Shown piece by piece: positions 29,329-37,590 of a stretch of DNA of 64,000 nt (within the stretch, counting starts at the first letter, position 1; each line of letters opens with the position of its first letter). Made by a program: the position numbers and the translations under genes. The stretch is taken from the NCBI RefSeq assembly GCF_004322775.1, contig NZ_CP036403.1:434001-498000 (forward strand). Direction: 5' to 3'. Under the pieces are notes generated by a model. The model did not search any database. It saw only the letters and a program-made list of their open reading frames with translations, and was not told the origin of the DNA. Origin of the DNA: Ornithinimicrobium sufpigmenti. Lineage in GTDB: Bacteria; Actinomycetota; Actinomycetes; Actinomycetales; Dermatophilaceae.

Positions 29329-30499
29329 ACGCGTTCGACAGGGCCTTGTCGAGATCGGCGATGAGGTCCGCGGAGGACTCCAGCCCGATCGAGAGGCGCA
29401 GGAGGCCCTCGCCAGGCCTGGCGTCGGCGGTGACCGGGCGGTGGGTCAGCGCCGCAGGGTGCTGCACCAGGGTGTCGACGCCGCCGAGGGACACGGCGTG
29501 GGTGATCAGCTCGGTCGCCTCCGCCACGGCGGCGGCCCCGTCGTAGCTGCCGACGTCGAAGGCGAGCACCGCGCCCGGTCCGGACATCTGGGTCCCGACC
29601 AGCCCGGCAGGGTCGGCGCCCTCCAGGCCGGGGTAGTGCACCCGCTGGACGGCCGGATGCTGGGTCAGCCAGTGCGCTACCACCTGGGCTGTGTCCTGCT
29701 GGGCCAGGACCCGCACCGCCAGGGTCTGCAGCCCACGGTGGGCCAGGTAGGCCGACAGGGGGTGCAGCACGGCGCCGGTGATGGCGCGCACCGGCCGGAT
29801 CCGCTGGGCCCACTCCGTGGACGTCACCACCGCGCCCGCCAGGACGTCGCCGTGCCCGGCGAGAAACTTGGTCACCGAGTGCAGGACCAGAGTGACGCCC
29901 AGCTCCAGAGGGCGCTGCAGGATGGGAGTGGCGAAGGTGTTGTCGACCATGACCGGCACCTGCCCCGCGGCCGCCACGACCGTGCGCAGGTCGACCAGGT
30001 CCAGGGTGGGGTTGGCCGGAGTCTCCACCAGCACCAGCCCGGTGTCCGGCTCGATGGCCTCACGGACCCCGGCCGCGTCTGTCCAGGTCACGCGGGTCCC
30101 CAGCAGCCCGCCGGCGAGCAGGTGGTCGGAGCCGCCGTAGAGCGGCCGCACCGCCACCACGTGGGGAGTGCCGGCCGACACGCAGGCCAGCAGTACGGCT
30201 GAGAGCGCCGCCATGCCCGAGGCGAAGGCGACGCCGTGCTCCCCGCCCTCGAGGTCGGCCAGCGCCTCCTCGAAGCGGGCCACGCCCGGGCTCCACAGCC
30301 GCTGGTAGACGGCGGTCTGGCCCTCGGCCCGGACGCCGCCACCGGCCATCTGGTCGTACGCCTCGCCACCCTCCTCGACGCTGGGCAGGGGATAGGTGCT
30401 GGAGAGATCGATCGGGGGCACGTGGACGCCCAGGGCGGTCAGGTCCGCGCGTCCTGCGTGGACGGACCGGGTCTCGACGCTGAGATGTTCGGCAGGCAT
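29327..30499 (-). CDS. Cys/Met metabolism PLP-dependent enzyme (CGS/CGL/MGL type)
   Basis: A 390-residue trans-sulfuration enzyme. SSTYPLPS and the YQRLWSPGV region near residue 67, AFASGMAALSAVLLA, VDNTFATPILQRPLELG and the Schiff-base Lys in HSVTKFLAGHGD (near residue 205) are all present. The family covers cystathionine gamma-synthase, cystathionine gamma-lyase and methionine gamma-lyase, which cannot be separated safely by reading. Usual YSR is YQR here, and the segment after it is LWSP in place of GNP. The gene is divergent from the winged-helix regulator, and a hairpin ends it. Confidence 0.9.
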   Translation of the reverse strand: MPAEHLSVETRSVHAGRADLTALGVHVPPIDLSSTYPLPSVEEGGEAYDQMAGGGVRAEGQTAVYQRLWSPGVARFEEALADLEGGEHGVAFASGMAALSAVLLACVSAGTPHVVAVRPLYGGSDHLLAGGLLGTRVTWTDAAGVREAIEPDTGLVLVETPANPTLDLVDLRTVVAAAGQVPVMVDNTFATPILQRPLELGVTLVLHSVTKFLAGHGDVLAGAVVTSTEWAQRIRPVRAITGAVLHPLSAYLAHRGLQTLAVRVLAQQDTAQVVAHWLTQHPAVQRVHYPGLEGADPAGLVGTQMSGPGAVLAFDVGSYDGAAAVAEATELITHAVSLGGVDTLVQHPAALTHRPVTADARPGEGLLRLSIGLESSADLIADLDKALSNA

Positions 30500-30585
30500 A
30501 GGACAATGGTGCAGAGCCTGCGGCCCAGAGTCAATATCTCCGAAGGGGGCGCGCGGAGTCCGTCACCCGGTCTATCCTGCTCCTC

Positions 30586-31311
30586 ATGGGGGTCACCACC
30601 CACGAGGCACAGCGGCCGGCCCGCACCCCGCTGGAACTCGCCCGGTCCATCGCTGCACCGGCGTCGACGCCGAGACAGCAGGTGTCCTTGGCGTCCCCGG
30701 CGTCGCCTGCTTCGCCTGTCTCCCCGGCGGCGCAGAGACACCCGACCGCGGCCCCGAGCCTGATCGTCATCGTCGCGGCCAGCCGAGCCGAGCAGCAGCG
30801 GCTGCTGGCCAGCATCCCCGCGGACGTGCCCGTCCTGGTCACCACGAGCGCGGAGCAGGCCGAGGCGCTGCTGCACACCCTGCCCTTGCGCACCGCTCCC
30901 GGCGCTGGTCCCACCCACGGTCCAGGCACGGCGCCCGTCACCCTTCTCACCTCAACGCCCACCCCAGCGCCCACCTCAACACCCACCGGGATGACCCCCA
31001 GCCTCCCAGGGCCGACGGTGAGAGCGGCGGAGCGGACCGTCTCGTGGGCGGGCGGGCACAGCGTCAGGCTGACCCCGCTGGAGTTCGCGCTCCTTCAGAC
31101 GCTCATCTCGGACCAGGGCCGGGTGTGGTCCTTCGCCGAGCTGTCCACCAAGGTCTGGGCCACCGGCTTCGTCGGCGACGGTGCCCAGGTGCGGGCGGTC
31201 GTGAAACGGCTGCGCCGCAAGCTCGGCGAGGCCCAGGCCCCGGTGATGGTGGAGACGGTCCGGGGGTCCGGATTCCGTCTCGCCTCCCGCCCCAGCCCGT
31301 GCGTCACCTGA
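30586..31311 (+). CDS. OmpR/PhoB-type winged-helix regulator without receiver phosphosite
   Basis: A 241-residue protein. The C-terminus (about residues 145-236) is a PhoB-like winged helix with RLTPLEFALLQTLISDQG and VRAVVKRLRRKLGE...VRGSGFRL. The N-terminus holds a Pro/Ala/Ser linker and a short piece, LIVIVAASRAEQQRLLASIP, that may be a remnant or relative of a receiver domain but shows no phospho-Asp pattern. No histidine kinase is adjacent. ATG at 30586 follows TATCCT (30573-30578) by seven bases, so the mRNA is probably leaderless. The targets are unknown; the divergent PLP-enzyme gene is one possibility. Confidence 0.82.
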   Translation: MGVTTHEAQRPARTPLELARSIAAPASTPRQQVSLASPASPASPVSPAAQRHPTAAPSLIVIVAASRAEQQRLLASIPADVPVLVTTSAEQAEALLHTLPLRTAPGAGPTHGPGTAPVTLLTSTPTPAPTSTPTGMTPSLPGPTVRAAERTVSWAGGHSVRLTPLEFALLQTLISDQGRVWSFAELSTKVWATGFVGDGAQVRAVVKRLRRKLGEAQAPVMVETVRGSGFRLASRPSPCVT

Positions 31312-31353
31312 GCGCAGCGGCCGGACGCCTCGACCGTCGGGCGCGGTGCGGCG

Positions 31354-31385
31354 CAGGGTATGCCGCCCGCGTGCGGCATACCCTG
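31354..31385. promoter_or_regulatory. Inverted repeat overlapping the lrp-type -10 box
   Basis: CAGGGTATGCCGC (31354-31366) and GCGGCATACCCTG (31373-31385) are perfect 13-bp arms around six bases. The right arm contains the -10 TACCCT (31379-31384) of the Lrp-family gene, so a protein bound here would block its transcription. It may alternatively end transcription of the preceding gene. Confidence 0.7.
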
Positions 31386-31390
31386 GCGTC

Positions 31391-31900
31391 GTGCCGAAGA
31401 ATCCTCGTGACCACAAGCCCCTGGACCCCGTCGACCTGGCGCTCGTGCGTCTGCTCGAGCAGGACGGGAGGATGTCCAACGCGATGCTCGCCCGGGAGGT
31501 GGGGATCGCCGAGTCCACGTGCCTGGTGCGGGTGCGCAGCCTGCGCGAGCGGGGCGTGATCCGCGGCATCCACGCCGACATCGACCCGGTCGCGGTCGGT
31601 CGACCGGTCGAGGCGATGATCGCCGTCCGCTTCGGCGGCCACCGCCGCAGCCACTTCGAGCAGTTCACCGAGGAGGTCCCCGCCCTGCCCGGGGTGCTCG
31701 GCGCGTTCCACGTCTCCGGCGCCATCGACTACTACGTCCACGTCGCCTGCCCCAGCGCGGACGCCCTGCGCGACTTCGTGCTCGACCACCTCACCAACCG
31801 CCCCGGGGTGCTGCACGCCGAGACCTCGCTGATCTTCGAGAGCCAGCGCGGACGGGGCACGATGACCCGCCCGGACGACCTGCCGCGCGAACCGGCTTGA
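31391..31900 (+). CDS. Lrp/AsnC family transcription regulator
   Basis: A 169-residue regulator. The N-terminal helix-turn-helix has LLEQDGRMSNAMLAREVGI and ESTCLVRVRSLRERGVI, followed by the RAM ligand-binding domain (GRPVEAMIAVRFGG...YYVHVACPS). Such proteins sense amino acids and often repress their own gene. GTG at 31391 follows TACCCT by six bases, and the flanking palindrome at 31354-31385 is a probable self-operator. The upstream ATG at 31346 would put the start in front of the operator and is not favoured. The neighbouring PLP enzyme is a plausible target. Confidence 0.9.
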   Translation: MPKNPRDHKPLDPVDLALVRLLEQDGRMSNAMLAREVGIAESTCLVRVRSLRERGVIRGIHADIDPVAVGRPVEAMIAVRFGGHRRSHFEQFTEEVPALPGVLGAFHVSGAIDYYVHVACPSADALRDFVLDHLTNRPGVLHAETSLIFESQRGRGTMTRPDDLPREPA

Positions 31901-31933
31901 CCCTCACGCATCGTCAGGGCCCACGCTGATCGG

Positions 31934-32704
31934 GTGATCGAGATGACGGAGCAGCTCTGGACGGTCGGCCAGGTCGCCGACGAGGTCGGCGTCACGGTGC
32001 GCACCCTGCACCACTACGACCAGATCGGCCTGGTGCGGCCGTCCGAGCGCAGCCGGGCCGGCTACCGCCTCTATACCGAGGCGGACCTGCAGCGGCTGCA
32101 GCACGTCGTCGTCTACCGCCGCCTGGGCTTCTCCCTCGACCAGATCGGGGAGATCCTCGCGGCGGGCGCCGATGTCACCGCGCACCTGCGGCGGCAGCGG
32201 GCAGCGGTCACGGACAGGCTGACCGAGCTCACCGGGCTGGTCAGCGCGATCGACAAGGCCCTGGAGGCACAGATGAACGACTACCAGATCACTGCGGAGG
32301 AGCGGCGCGAGCTGTTCGGCGACGGGTTCGACGACGGCTACGCCCGGGAGGCCGAGGAGCGCTGGGGTGGCACCGAGGCCTGGGAGCAGTCCCAGCGGCG
32401 GGCCAAGAACTACACCAAGGAGCAGTGGGAGCAGATCAAGGCGGAGGGTGAGGAGGTCAACGCCCGGTTCGTCGAGCTGCTCACCTCCGGGGTGCCGGCC
32501 GACTCCCAGGCGGCGATGGACGTCGCCGAGGCCGCGCGCCAGCAGATCTGCACGTGGTTCTACGACTGCCCGCGCGAGCTGCACGCCAACATCGCCGAGA
32601 TGTACGTGGCCGACCCGCGCTTCACCAAGACCTACGAGGACATCCACGAGGGTCTGGCGCGATACGTCCGCGACGCTGTCGTGGCCAACGCCGCACGCGG
32701 CTGA
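31934..32704 (+). CDS. MerR-family regulator with TipAS domain
   Basis: A 256-residue protein of the TipAL type. The N-terminal MerR helix-turn-helix is WTVGQVADEVGVTVRTLHHY; a dimer coiled coil follows, then a TipAS domain (about residues 115-250, with FGDGFDDGYAREAEERWG and CTWFYDCPRE). In TipAL this domain covalently captures thiopeptide antibiotics and switches on multidrug-resistance genes. Cys residues near 201 and 206 may correspond to the capture site, but this is not certain. GTG at 31934 is preceded by CACGCT; the ATG at 31943 is the alternative. Its targets are not visible here. Confidence 0.88.
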   Translation: MIEMTEQLWTVGQVADEVGVTVRTLHHYDQIGLVRPSERSRAGYRLYTEADLQRLQHVVVYRRLGFSLDQIGEILAAGADVTAHLRRQRAAVTDRLTELTGLVSAIDKALEAQMNDYQITAEERRELFGDGFDDGYAREAEERWGGTEAWEQSQRRAKNYTKEQWEQIKAEGEEVNARFVELLTSGVPADSQAAMDVAEAARQQICTWFYDCPRELHANIAEMYVADPRFTKTYEDIHEGLARYVRDAVVANAARG

Positions 32705-32751
32705 CTGTGGACGGGCCGGCACCGTCGGTGCCGTCCCGTAGGCTTCCCCAC

Positions 32752-33444
32752 GTGACCGAGCAGATCCCGCCGCCGCCCGCGACACGCGGCCACGGCGGCG
32801 GGCTGTTCGTCGCCTTCGAGGGTGGCGACGGGGCCGGGAAGTCCACCCAGTCCGGGCTGCTGGGCCAGTGGCTGACCGACCAGGGGTATGCCGTGCGGCA
32901 TACCCGTGAGCCCGGGGGCACCGCCCTGGGACGCCAGGTCCGCGAGCTGCTCCTGCACGGCGAGGACGGCTCGGTCAGCCCGCGCGCGGAGGCCCTGCTC
33001 TTCGCCGCAGACCGGGCGCACCACGTCGCGTCCCTCGTGCGACCCGCACTCCTGGCCGGGCAGGTGGTGCTCTCCGACCGCTACCTCGACTCCTCCGTCG
33101 CCTACCAGGGGGCGGCGCGGGCGCTGGGCCATGACGAGGTGCGCGAGCTGTCGCTGTGGGCCGTGGAAGGCCTCGTGCCCGACCTCACCGTGCTGCTCGA
33201 CGTCAGCGCGCGCGAGGGCCGGGCGCGTCGAGGCGAGGTGCACGACCGGCTGGAGCGCGAGACGGACGAGTTCCACGACCGGGTCCGGCGGGGTTTCCTC
33301 GACCTCGCCGCTCGCGAGCCCGGCCGCTACCTGGTGCTCGACGCCTCCCGGCCCGTGGCGGAGCTGGCCGCGGCGATCCGCCGGCGGGTCACCGAGCTCC
33401 TGTCGCAGCGCGGCAAGGTCGCGGCGCAGGAGCGGCTCGGGTGA
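32752..33444 (+). CDS. tmk: Thymidylate kinase
   Basis: A 230-residue dTMP kinase, an essential step in dTTP synthesis. The P-loop is FEGGDGAGKSTQ, the DRX motif is DRYLDSSVAYQGAAR, and the LID region has RARRGEVHDRLE. GTG at 32752 follows TAGGCT (32739-32744) by seven bases; the upstream ATG at 32554 lies inside the MerR gene. Inside the coding region is a perfect 10-bp palindrome (32884-32905) that resembles the lrp operator. The stop overlaps the holB start (GTGA), so both are co-translated. Confidence 0.95.
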   Translation: MTEQIPPPPATRGHGGGLFVAFEGGDGAGKSTQSGLLGQWLTDQGYAVRHTREPGGTALGRQVRELLLHGEDGSVSPRAEALLFAADRAHHVASLVRPALLAGQVVLSDRYLDSSVAYQGAARALGHDEVRELSLWAVEGLVPDLTVLLDVSAREGRARRGEVHDRLERETDEFHDRVRRGFLDLAAREPGRYLVLDASRPVAELAAAIRRRVTELLSQRGKVAAQERLG

Positions 33445-34598
33445 GCGTCTTCGACCAGCTGGTCGGCCAGGAGCGGGTCGTCGGCACGCTGCAGCAGGCG
33501 GCCACGGTGCCCGGCGCGATGACGCACGCCTGGCTGTTCACCGGGCCACCGGGTTCCGGGCGCTCGGTCGCGGCCCGGACCTTCGCGGCTGCCCTGCAGT
33601 GCGAGAGGCACCCGGACGGGGCCGGGTGCGGTGAGTGTCAGCCGTGCCGGATGGTCCTCGCCGGCAGCCACCCGGACGTGCGGGTGGTCGACACGGAGCA
33701 GACCTTCATCAAGGTCGAGGAGGCGAGGGCCCTCGTCGTCGAGGCCCAGGCCCGCCCTAGCCTCGGCCGTTGGCGGGTGATCATCGTGGAGGACGCCGAC
33801 CGGCTCAACGACTACTCCGCCAACACCTTGCTGAAGTCCTTGGAGGAGCCCACTGCGCGGACGGTGTGGATGCTGTGCGCGCCGACGCTGGAGGACGTGC
33901 TGGTGACGATCCGCTCGCGGTGCCGGCACGTGCGGCTGGGGACGCCCCCGGCGGCCGCGGTCGCCGACCTGCTGGTGCGCCGGGACGGCATCGACCCGTC
34001 GATGGCCCACTACGCCGCCCGTGCGGCGCAGAGCCACATCGGCATCGCCCGACGGCTGGCCACCGACGAGCACGCCCGCGCCCGCCGGCGCGAGATCGTC
34101 TCGATCCCGCTCACCCTGCGTTCCCTCGGGGATGGGCTACGGGCCGCGGCCGACCTCGTGCAGGAGGCCGGCGAAGGGGCCCGGGCAACCTCGGACGACT
34201 ACGCCGAGCAGCAGCGGCGTACGCTGCTGGAGCAGGTCGGGGCCGACCCGCAGGCGCGGACCCAGCCGCCCTCGGTGCGGGCGCACCTGCGCCGCCTGGA
34301 GGACCGGCTCAAGGCCGAGGCCCGCCGCCAGCAGCACGACAGCATCGACGCGGCGCTGACCGACCTGGCCTCGGCCTACCGCGACGCCCTCATCGTGGCC
34401 ACCGGCGCCCAGGTGGCCCAGGTCAACACCAGCGACCCGGACCAGATCGACAAGCTGGCCCTCGCGATGACTCCGGAGGAGCTGCTGGGTGCGCTGGAGA
34501 CGATCGGCCTGGCCCGCCAGCGCCTCATCGCCAACGGCTCGCCCCTGCTGGTCCTGGAGGCGATGATGATAGGCCTGACCCTGCCGCGCGGCGCATGA
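33441..34598 (+). CDS. holB: DNA polymerase III delta-prime subunit
   Basis: A 385-residue clamp-loader subunit. TGPPGSGRSVAARTFA has Arg in place of the P-loop Lys, usual for delta-prime, which does not hydrolyse ATP. The zinc-binding Cys set is CERHPDGAGCGECQPC, followed by VVDTEQTFIKVEEAR and the SRC-like SRCRHVRL near residue 160. With DnaX and HolA it loads the sliding clamp. GTG at 33441 overlaps the tmk stop. It matches Rv3644c by position, and a tRNA-Thr gene lies further downstream, also as in mycobacteria. Confidence 0.95.
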   Translation: MSVFDQLVGQERVVGTLQQAATVPGAMTHAWLFTGPPGSGRSVAARTFAAALQCERHPDGAGCGECQPCRMVLAGSHPDVRVVDTEQTFIKVEEARALVVEAQARPSLGRWRVIIVEDADRLNDYSANTLLKSLEEPTARTVWMLCAPTLEDVLVTIRSRCRHVRLGTPPAAAVADLLVRRDGIDPSMAHYAARAAQSHIGIARRLATDEHARARRREIVSIPLTLRSLGDGLRAAADLVQEAGEGARATSDDYAEQQRRTLLEQVGADPQARTQPPSVRAHLRRLEDRLKAEARRQQHDSIDAALTDLASAYRDALIVATGAQVAQVNTSDPDQIDKLALAMTPEELLGALETIGLARQRLIANGSPLLVLEAMMIGLTLPRGA

Positions 34599-34633
34599 GC
34601 CGACCCGCGGTGGACCACCCGGAAGGACGACAC

Positions 34634-36262
34634 GTGTCGAGACTGCACACCCCCCGCGCCAGGCTGGTCGCGGTCGCGGCGAGCCTGGCCCTGCTGGCAG
34701 GGTGCCAGCAGGGCGACGACGCGAGCCCGGACGGCACCGGCCCGAGCGGCAACCAGGACGGCACGAGCGCCGAGGAGGCCGGCGACAGAGGCGAGACCGG
34801 GGAGGCGGGCTCCTCGGCCTCATCGGCGCCCGCCGGCACCGCGCGGCCCCCGGCGGACGAGGACGCCCCGGAGGGGCTGGAGGACTTCTACGGCCAGGAG
34901 CTGGGGTGGAGCAGCTGCGAGGGCAGCTTCGAGTGCGCAGGGCTCATGGTGCCGCTCGACTACCAGGACCCCGGTGGCGCCACCATCGAGCTGGCGCTGC
35001 TGCGCTCGCCGGCCGTCGGCCAGGCCCAGGGCTCGCTGGTCGTCAACCCTGGTGGTCCCGGTGCGTCCGGGGTCGACTACGCGATGCTGGCGCCGATGGT
35101 GGTCTCCGCCGAGGTGCGCGAGGTCTACGACGTGGTCGGCTTCGACCCGCGCGGCGTCGCCCGGTCGGCACCGATCGAGTGCTTCACCGATGAGCAGATG
35201 GACACCTTGCTGGGCGCCGACCCCACACCGGAGACCCCGGAGGAGGAGGCGGAGTCCAGGGAGCTGATGCAGCAGTTCGCCGCCGCCTGCGCGGAGAACG
35301 CCCCGGAGCTGGTGGGCCACGTCTCGACCGTCGAGGCCGCCCGCGACATGGACATCCTGCGCTCGGCGCTCGGCGATGACCAGCTTGCCTACCTCGGCGC
35401 CTCCTACGGCACCTTCCTGGGCGCCACCTATGCCAGCCTCTTCCCCGAGCGCGTGGGCCGCCTGGTGCTCGACGGCGCCATCGACCCCACGATCAGCGGG
35501 CTGGAGGTCGGCCTCGGCCAGGCGGAGGGGTTCGAACGCGCGACCCGGGCCTACGTCGAGGACTGCGTCGCCGGCGGCGACTGCCCGCTGGGTGACGACG
35601 TGGACACCGCGATGGCGGCCATCCCCGCCTTCCTCGACGACCTCGACGCCACCCCGCTCCCCGTGCGCGGCGACGTGGTCGAGGAGCTCACCGAGGGCTG
35701 GGGGATGTACGGCATCATCGTCGCGATGTACGACCAGGCAGGTTGGCCGATCCTGTCCCAGGCCTTCGCCCAGGCCCAGGAGGGCGACGGGACGATGCTG
35801 ATGTTCCTGGCCAACCTCTACGCCTCGCGCAGCAGCGACGGCAGCTACGACGGCAACGGCATGCAGGCCATCTATGCCGTCAACTGCCTCGACCGGCCGG
35901 CCGGCGAGGAGGAGCTGGACCCGGACGCGGTGCTGGAGCAGTTCGAGGAGGTCTCCCCGACCTGGGGCCGCTACCTGGCGGGGGAGGGCGCCTGCCAGTA
36001 CTGGCCGGCCGAGGCTCAGGAGACGATCGAGGACTACTCCGCGTCCGACGCCGATCCGATCGTGGTCATCGGCACGACCCGCGACCCGGCGACCCCCTAC
36101 GAGTGGGCGGTGAGCCTGGCCGACATCCTCGACCCCGGGGTGCTGGTCTCCTTCGACGGTGACGGCCACACCGCCTACGGACGCTCCAACGACTGCGTCC
36201 AGGACGCCGTCGACAGCTACCTCGTGGAGGGCACCGTGCCGGAGGACGGGCTGAACTGCTGA
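34634..36262 (+). CDS. Secreted lipoprotein alpha/beta-hydrolase (tripeptidyl-peptidase-like)
   Basis: A 542-residue exported hydrolase. VSRLHTPRARLVAVAASLALL leads to the lipobox LAGC, then an acidic/Ser linker. The hydrolase domain has VNPGGPGASGVDYA (oxyanion), DVVGFDPRGVARS, the nucleophile elbow GASYGTFLGA near residue 257, and a C-terminal TAP-like part with GTTRDPATPYEWA (Asp) and DGDGHTAYGRS (His). This order fits the SlpD/SlpE/TAP family of secreted proteases/esterases. GTG at 34634, with GGAAGG before it, is preferred to ATG at 34595 because it gives a clean signal peptide. It follows holB directly. Confidence 0.88.
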   Translation: MSRLHTPRARLVAVAASLALLAGCQQGDDASPDGTGPSGNQDGTSAEEAGDRGETGEAGSSASSAPAGTARPPADEDAPEGLEDFYGQELGWSSCEGSFECAGLMVPLDYQDPGGATIELALLRSPAVGQAQGSLVVNPGGPGASGVDYAMLAPMVVSAEVREVYDVVGFDPRGVARSAPIECFTDEQMDTLLGADPTPETPEEEAESRELMQQFAAACAENAPELVGHVSTVEAARDMDILRSALGDDQLAYLGASYGTFLGATYASLFPERVGRLVLDGAIDPTISGLEVGLGQAEGFERATRAYVEDCVAGGDCPLGDDVDTAMAAIPAFLDDLDATPLPVRGDVVEELTEGWGMYGIIVAMYDQAGWPILSQAFAQAQEGDGTMLMFLANLYASRSSDGSYDGNGMQAIYAVNCLDRPAGEEELDPDAVLEQFEEVSPTWGRYLAGEGACQYWPAEAQETIEDYSASDADPIVVIGTTRDPATPYEWAVSLADILDPGVLVSFDGDGHTAYGRSNDCVQDAVDSYLVEGTVPEDGLNC

Positions 36263-36327
36263 GCTGCTGAGCTGTTTGGGCGCTCCGCGGGGGTCAGGTA
36301 TCCTCGTCTGGCTGCCTCGCGCAGTAC

Positions 36328-36404
36328 GCCGCCTTAGCTCAGTCGGCCAGAGCGATTCACTCGTAATGAATAGGTCAAGGGTTCGATTCCCTTAGGCGGC
36401 TCCA
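36328..36404 (+). tRNA. tRNA-Thr (anticodon CGT), CCA encoded
   Basis: A full cloverleaf: acceptor GCCGCCT/AGGCGGC, D arm AGCTC...GAGCG, anticodon stem ATTCA/TGAAT with loop CTCGTAA (anticodon CGT at 36362-36364), T arm AAGGG-TTCGATT-CCCTT, and an encoded TCCA end. It decodes ACG. Mycobacteria also have a tRNA-Thr after holB. No integrase or direct repeat at its 3' end points to use as an attachment site. Confidence 0.97.
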
Positions 36405-36409
36405 ACCAG

Positions 36410-36452
36410 GTGCAGGTCAGGCCGTGTCCAAAGGACACGTGCTGGCCTGCAC
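36410..36452 (+). terminator. Hairpin after tRNA-Thr
   Basis: GTGCAGG-T-CAG-G-CCGTGTCC pairs with GGACACG-TG-CTG-G-CCTGCAC around AAA, followed by TTCTGCGTT. It begins six bases after the tRNA end and probably stops its transcription. Confidence 0.8.
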
Positions 36453-36504
36453 TTCTGCGTTGGCCCTCAGGAGGCGACCGCGGACCGGGGGCGGGGGCCC
36501 CGAC

Positions 36505-36536
36505 GGTCCTGCCGGTCCTGCCGGTCCTGCCGGTCC
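36505..36536. repeat. 9-bp tandem repeats
   Basis: GGTCCTGCC occurs three times in a row (36505-36531) plus a GGTCC fragment. It lies in the gene-free stretch between the tRNA and the ABC operon, about 45 bases before the operator. Confidence 0.85.
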
Positions 36537-36580
36537 AGGTTGCCTGGCGATACCCGTTGCCGTACGCAGGTGCCGTGTGG

Positions 36581-36604
36581 CAAAGTACTTTGCAAGACAA
36601 AGTA
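36581..36604. promoter_or_regulatory. Operator of the ABC exporter operon
   Basis: The palindrome CAAAGTACTTTG (36581-36592) overlaps TACTTTG-CAAGA-CAAAGTA (36586-36604), so CAAAGTA/TACTTTG half-sites occur three times in 24 bases. The run is unusually A/T-rich for this genome and lies 22 bases before the first gene. It is the likely site for the winged-helix regulator encoded in the operon. Confidence 0.75.
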
Positions 36605-36625
36605 GTTGACGGAAGCGAGGGTGTG

Positions 36626-37291
36626 ATGGCTCAGTTCGACCAGGCCTGGAGACGGGAGCCCAGCGACGGTGACGACGTCCTGCCCGCCCGGGACGACCCC
36701 GCTGCGCTGCTCGCGCTCATCGCCGCCCAACGAGAGAGCACCCGGCGCCGGACGAGCCCGACGCTGGCCGTCATCGCGACCGCCTGGGGCCTGGCCTGGC
36801 TCATCGGCTACCTCGCCCTCTACCTGACCTTCGACGACGGCTCCTCGCCCTGGTGGGCCTTCGCCATCTTCGTGGGTCTGCTCGCCTCGGCCGTCGCCGT
36901 CACCGCGGTGCACACCACGCGCCGCGCCTCGGGGGTCGGCGGTGACTCCGCGACGGTCGGTGCGATGTACGGCGGTGCGTGGGCGATCGGCTTCGTCGCG
37001 GCGGGTCTCATCTTTGCGGGCGCCGTCCGGGCCGGCGCGAGCCCAGAGGTCATGGCTGTCCTCAGCAACGGTGTCAGCTGCCTGGTCGTCGGACTGCTCT
37101 ACCTGGCCGGCGGCATCGTCTGGCGCGAGGGCCGCATGTTCGCCCTGGGGGCCTGGGTCGCGCTGGTCGCCGGTCTGGCCTCGCTCGCCGGCGCGCCGAC
37201 CAACTACCTGCTGATGGCGCTCGCTGGTGGGGGTGGGTTCCTCGTCGCGGCCACGGTCGAGGCGGTCACCAGCAGACGGCCCGCGTCATGA
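36626..37291 (+). CDS. Six-TM membrane protein of ABC operon
   Basis: A 221-residue protein. A polar N-terminus with DDPAALLALIAAQRESTRRR precedes six predicted membrane segments (beginning near residues 45, 70, 110, 138, 158 and 185). It matches no enzyme family I recognise, but proteins of this shape regularly head operons with the small winged-helix regulator and an ABC exporter. It may be a sensor or an accessory transporter part (inference). ATG at 36626 follows GCGAGGG. It overlaps the next gene by four bases. Confidence 0.8.
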   Translation: MAQFDQAWRREPSDGDDVLPARDDPAALLALIAAQRESTRRRTSPTLAVIATAWGLAWLIGYLALYLTFDDGSSPWWAFAIFVGLLASAVAVTAVHTTRRASGVGGDSATVGAMYGGAWAIGFVAAGLIFAGAVRAGASPEVMAVLSNGVSCLVVGLLYLAGGIVWREGRMFALGAWVALVAGLASLAGAPTNYLLMALAGGGGFLVAATVEAVTSRRPAS

Positions 37292-37590
37292 CCGACATCG
37301 AGCTCGACCCGGTCATCCACGCCCAGTCCCGGTTGCGGGTGATGGCGGCGCTGGCCGCGCTGGGGCCGAAGGACCGGCTCACCTTCACCAAGCTGCAGCA
37401 GGTCCTGGACATGACTCCGGGGAACCTGTCCACCCACCTGCGCAAGCTCGAGGACGCCGGCTACGTCGACGTCGAGAAGCTCATCGAAGGCCGCAGCCCG
37501 GTCACCTATGTGTCGTTGAGCACAGGGGGCCGCCGCGCCTTCGAGACCTACACCGAGTCCCTGGAAGCCCTACTGAGAGGCACCCCATGA
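37288..37590 (+). CDS. Winged-helix transcription regulator (HTH_34/MarR-like)
   Basis: A 100-residue DNA-binding protein. After an N-terminal helix, AQSRLRVMAALAALGPKDRL, the reading helix region is TFTKLQQVLDMTPGNLSTHL and the wing is KLEDAGYVDVEKLIEGRSP, typical of the small MarR/ArsR-like HTH_34 family. These act as local repressors, and the TACTTTG/CAAAGTA operator upstream of the operon is its probable site. The ATG overlaps the previous stop (ATGA), and its own stop overlaps the ABC ATPase start, so regulator and transporter are made together. Confidence 0.88.
   Translation: MTDIELDPVIHAQSRLRVMAALAALGPKDRLTFTKLQQVLDMTPGNLSTHLRKLEDAGYVDVEKLIEGRSPVTYVSLSTGGRRAFETYTESLEALLRGTP

Noticed and set aside
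36328..36404. tRNA-Thr as an integration site
   Set aside because: No integrase, no repeated 3' tRNA fragment downstream, and flanking genes follow the conserved order.
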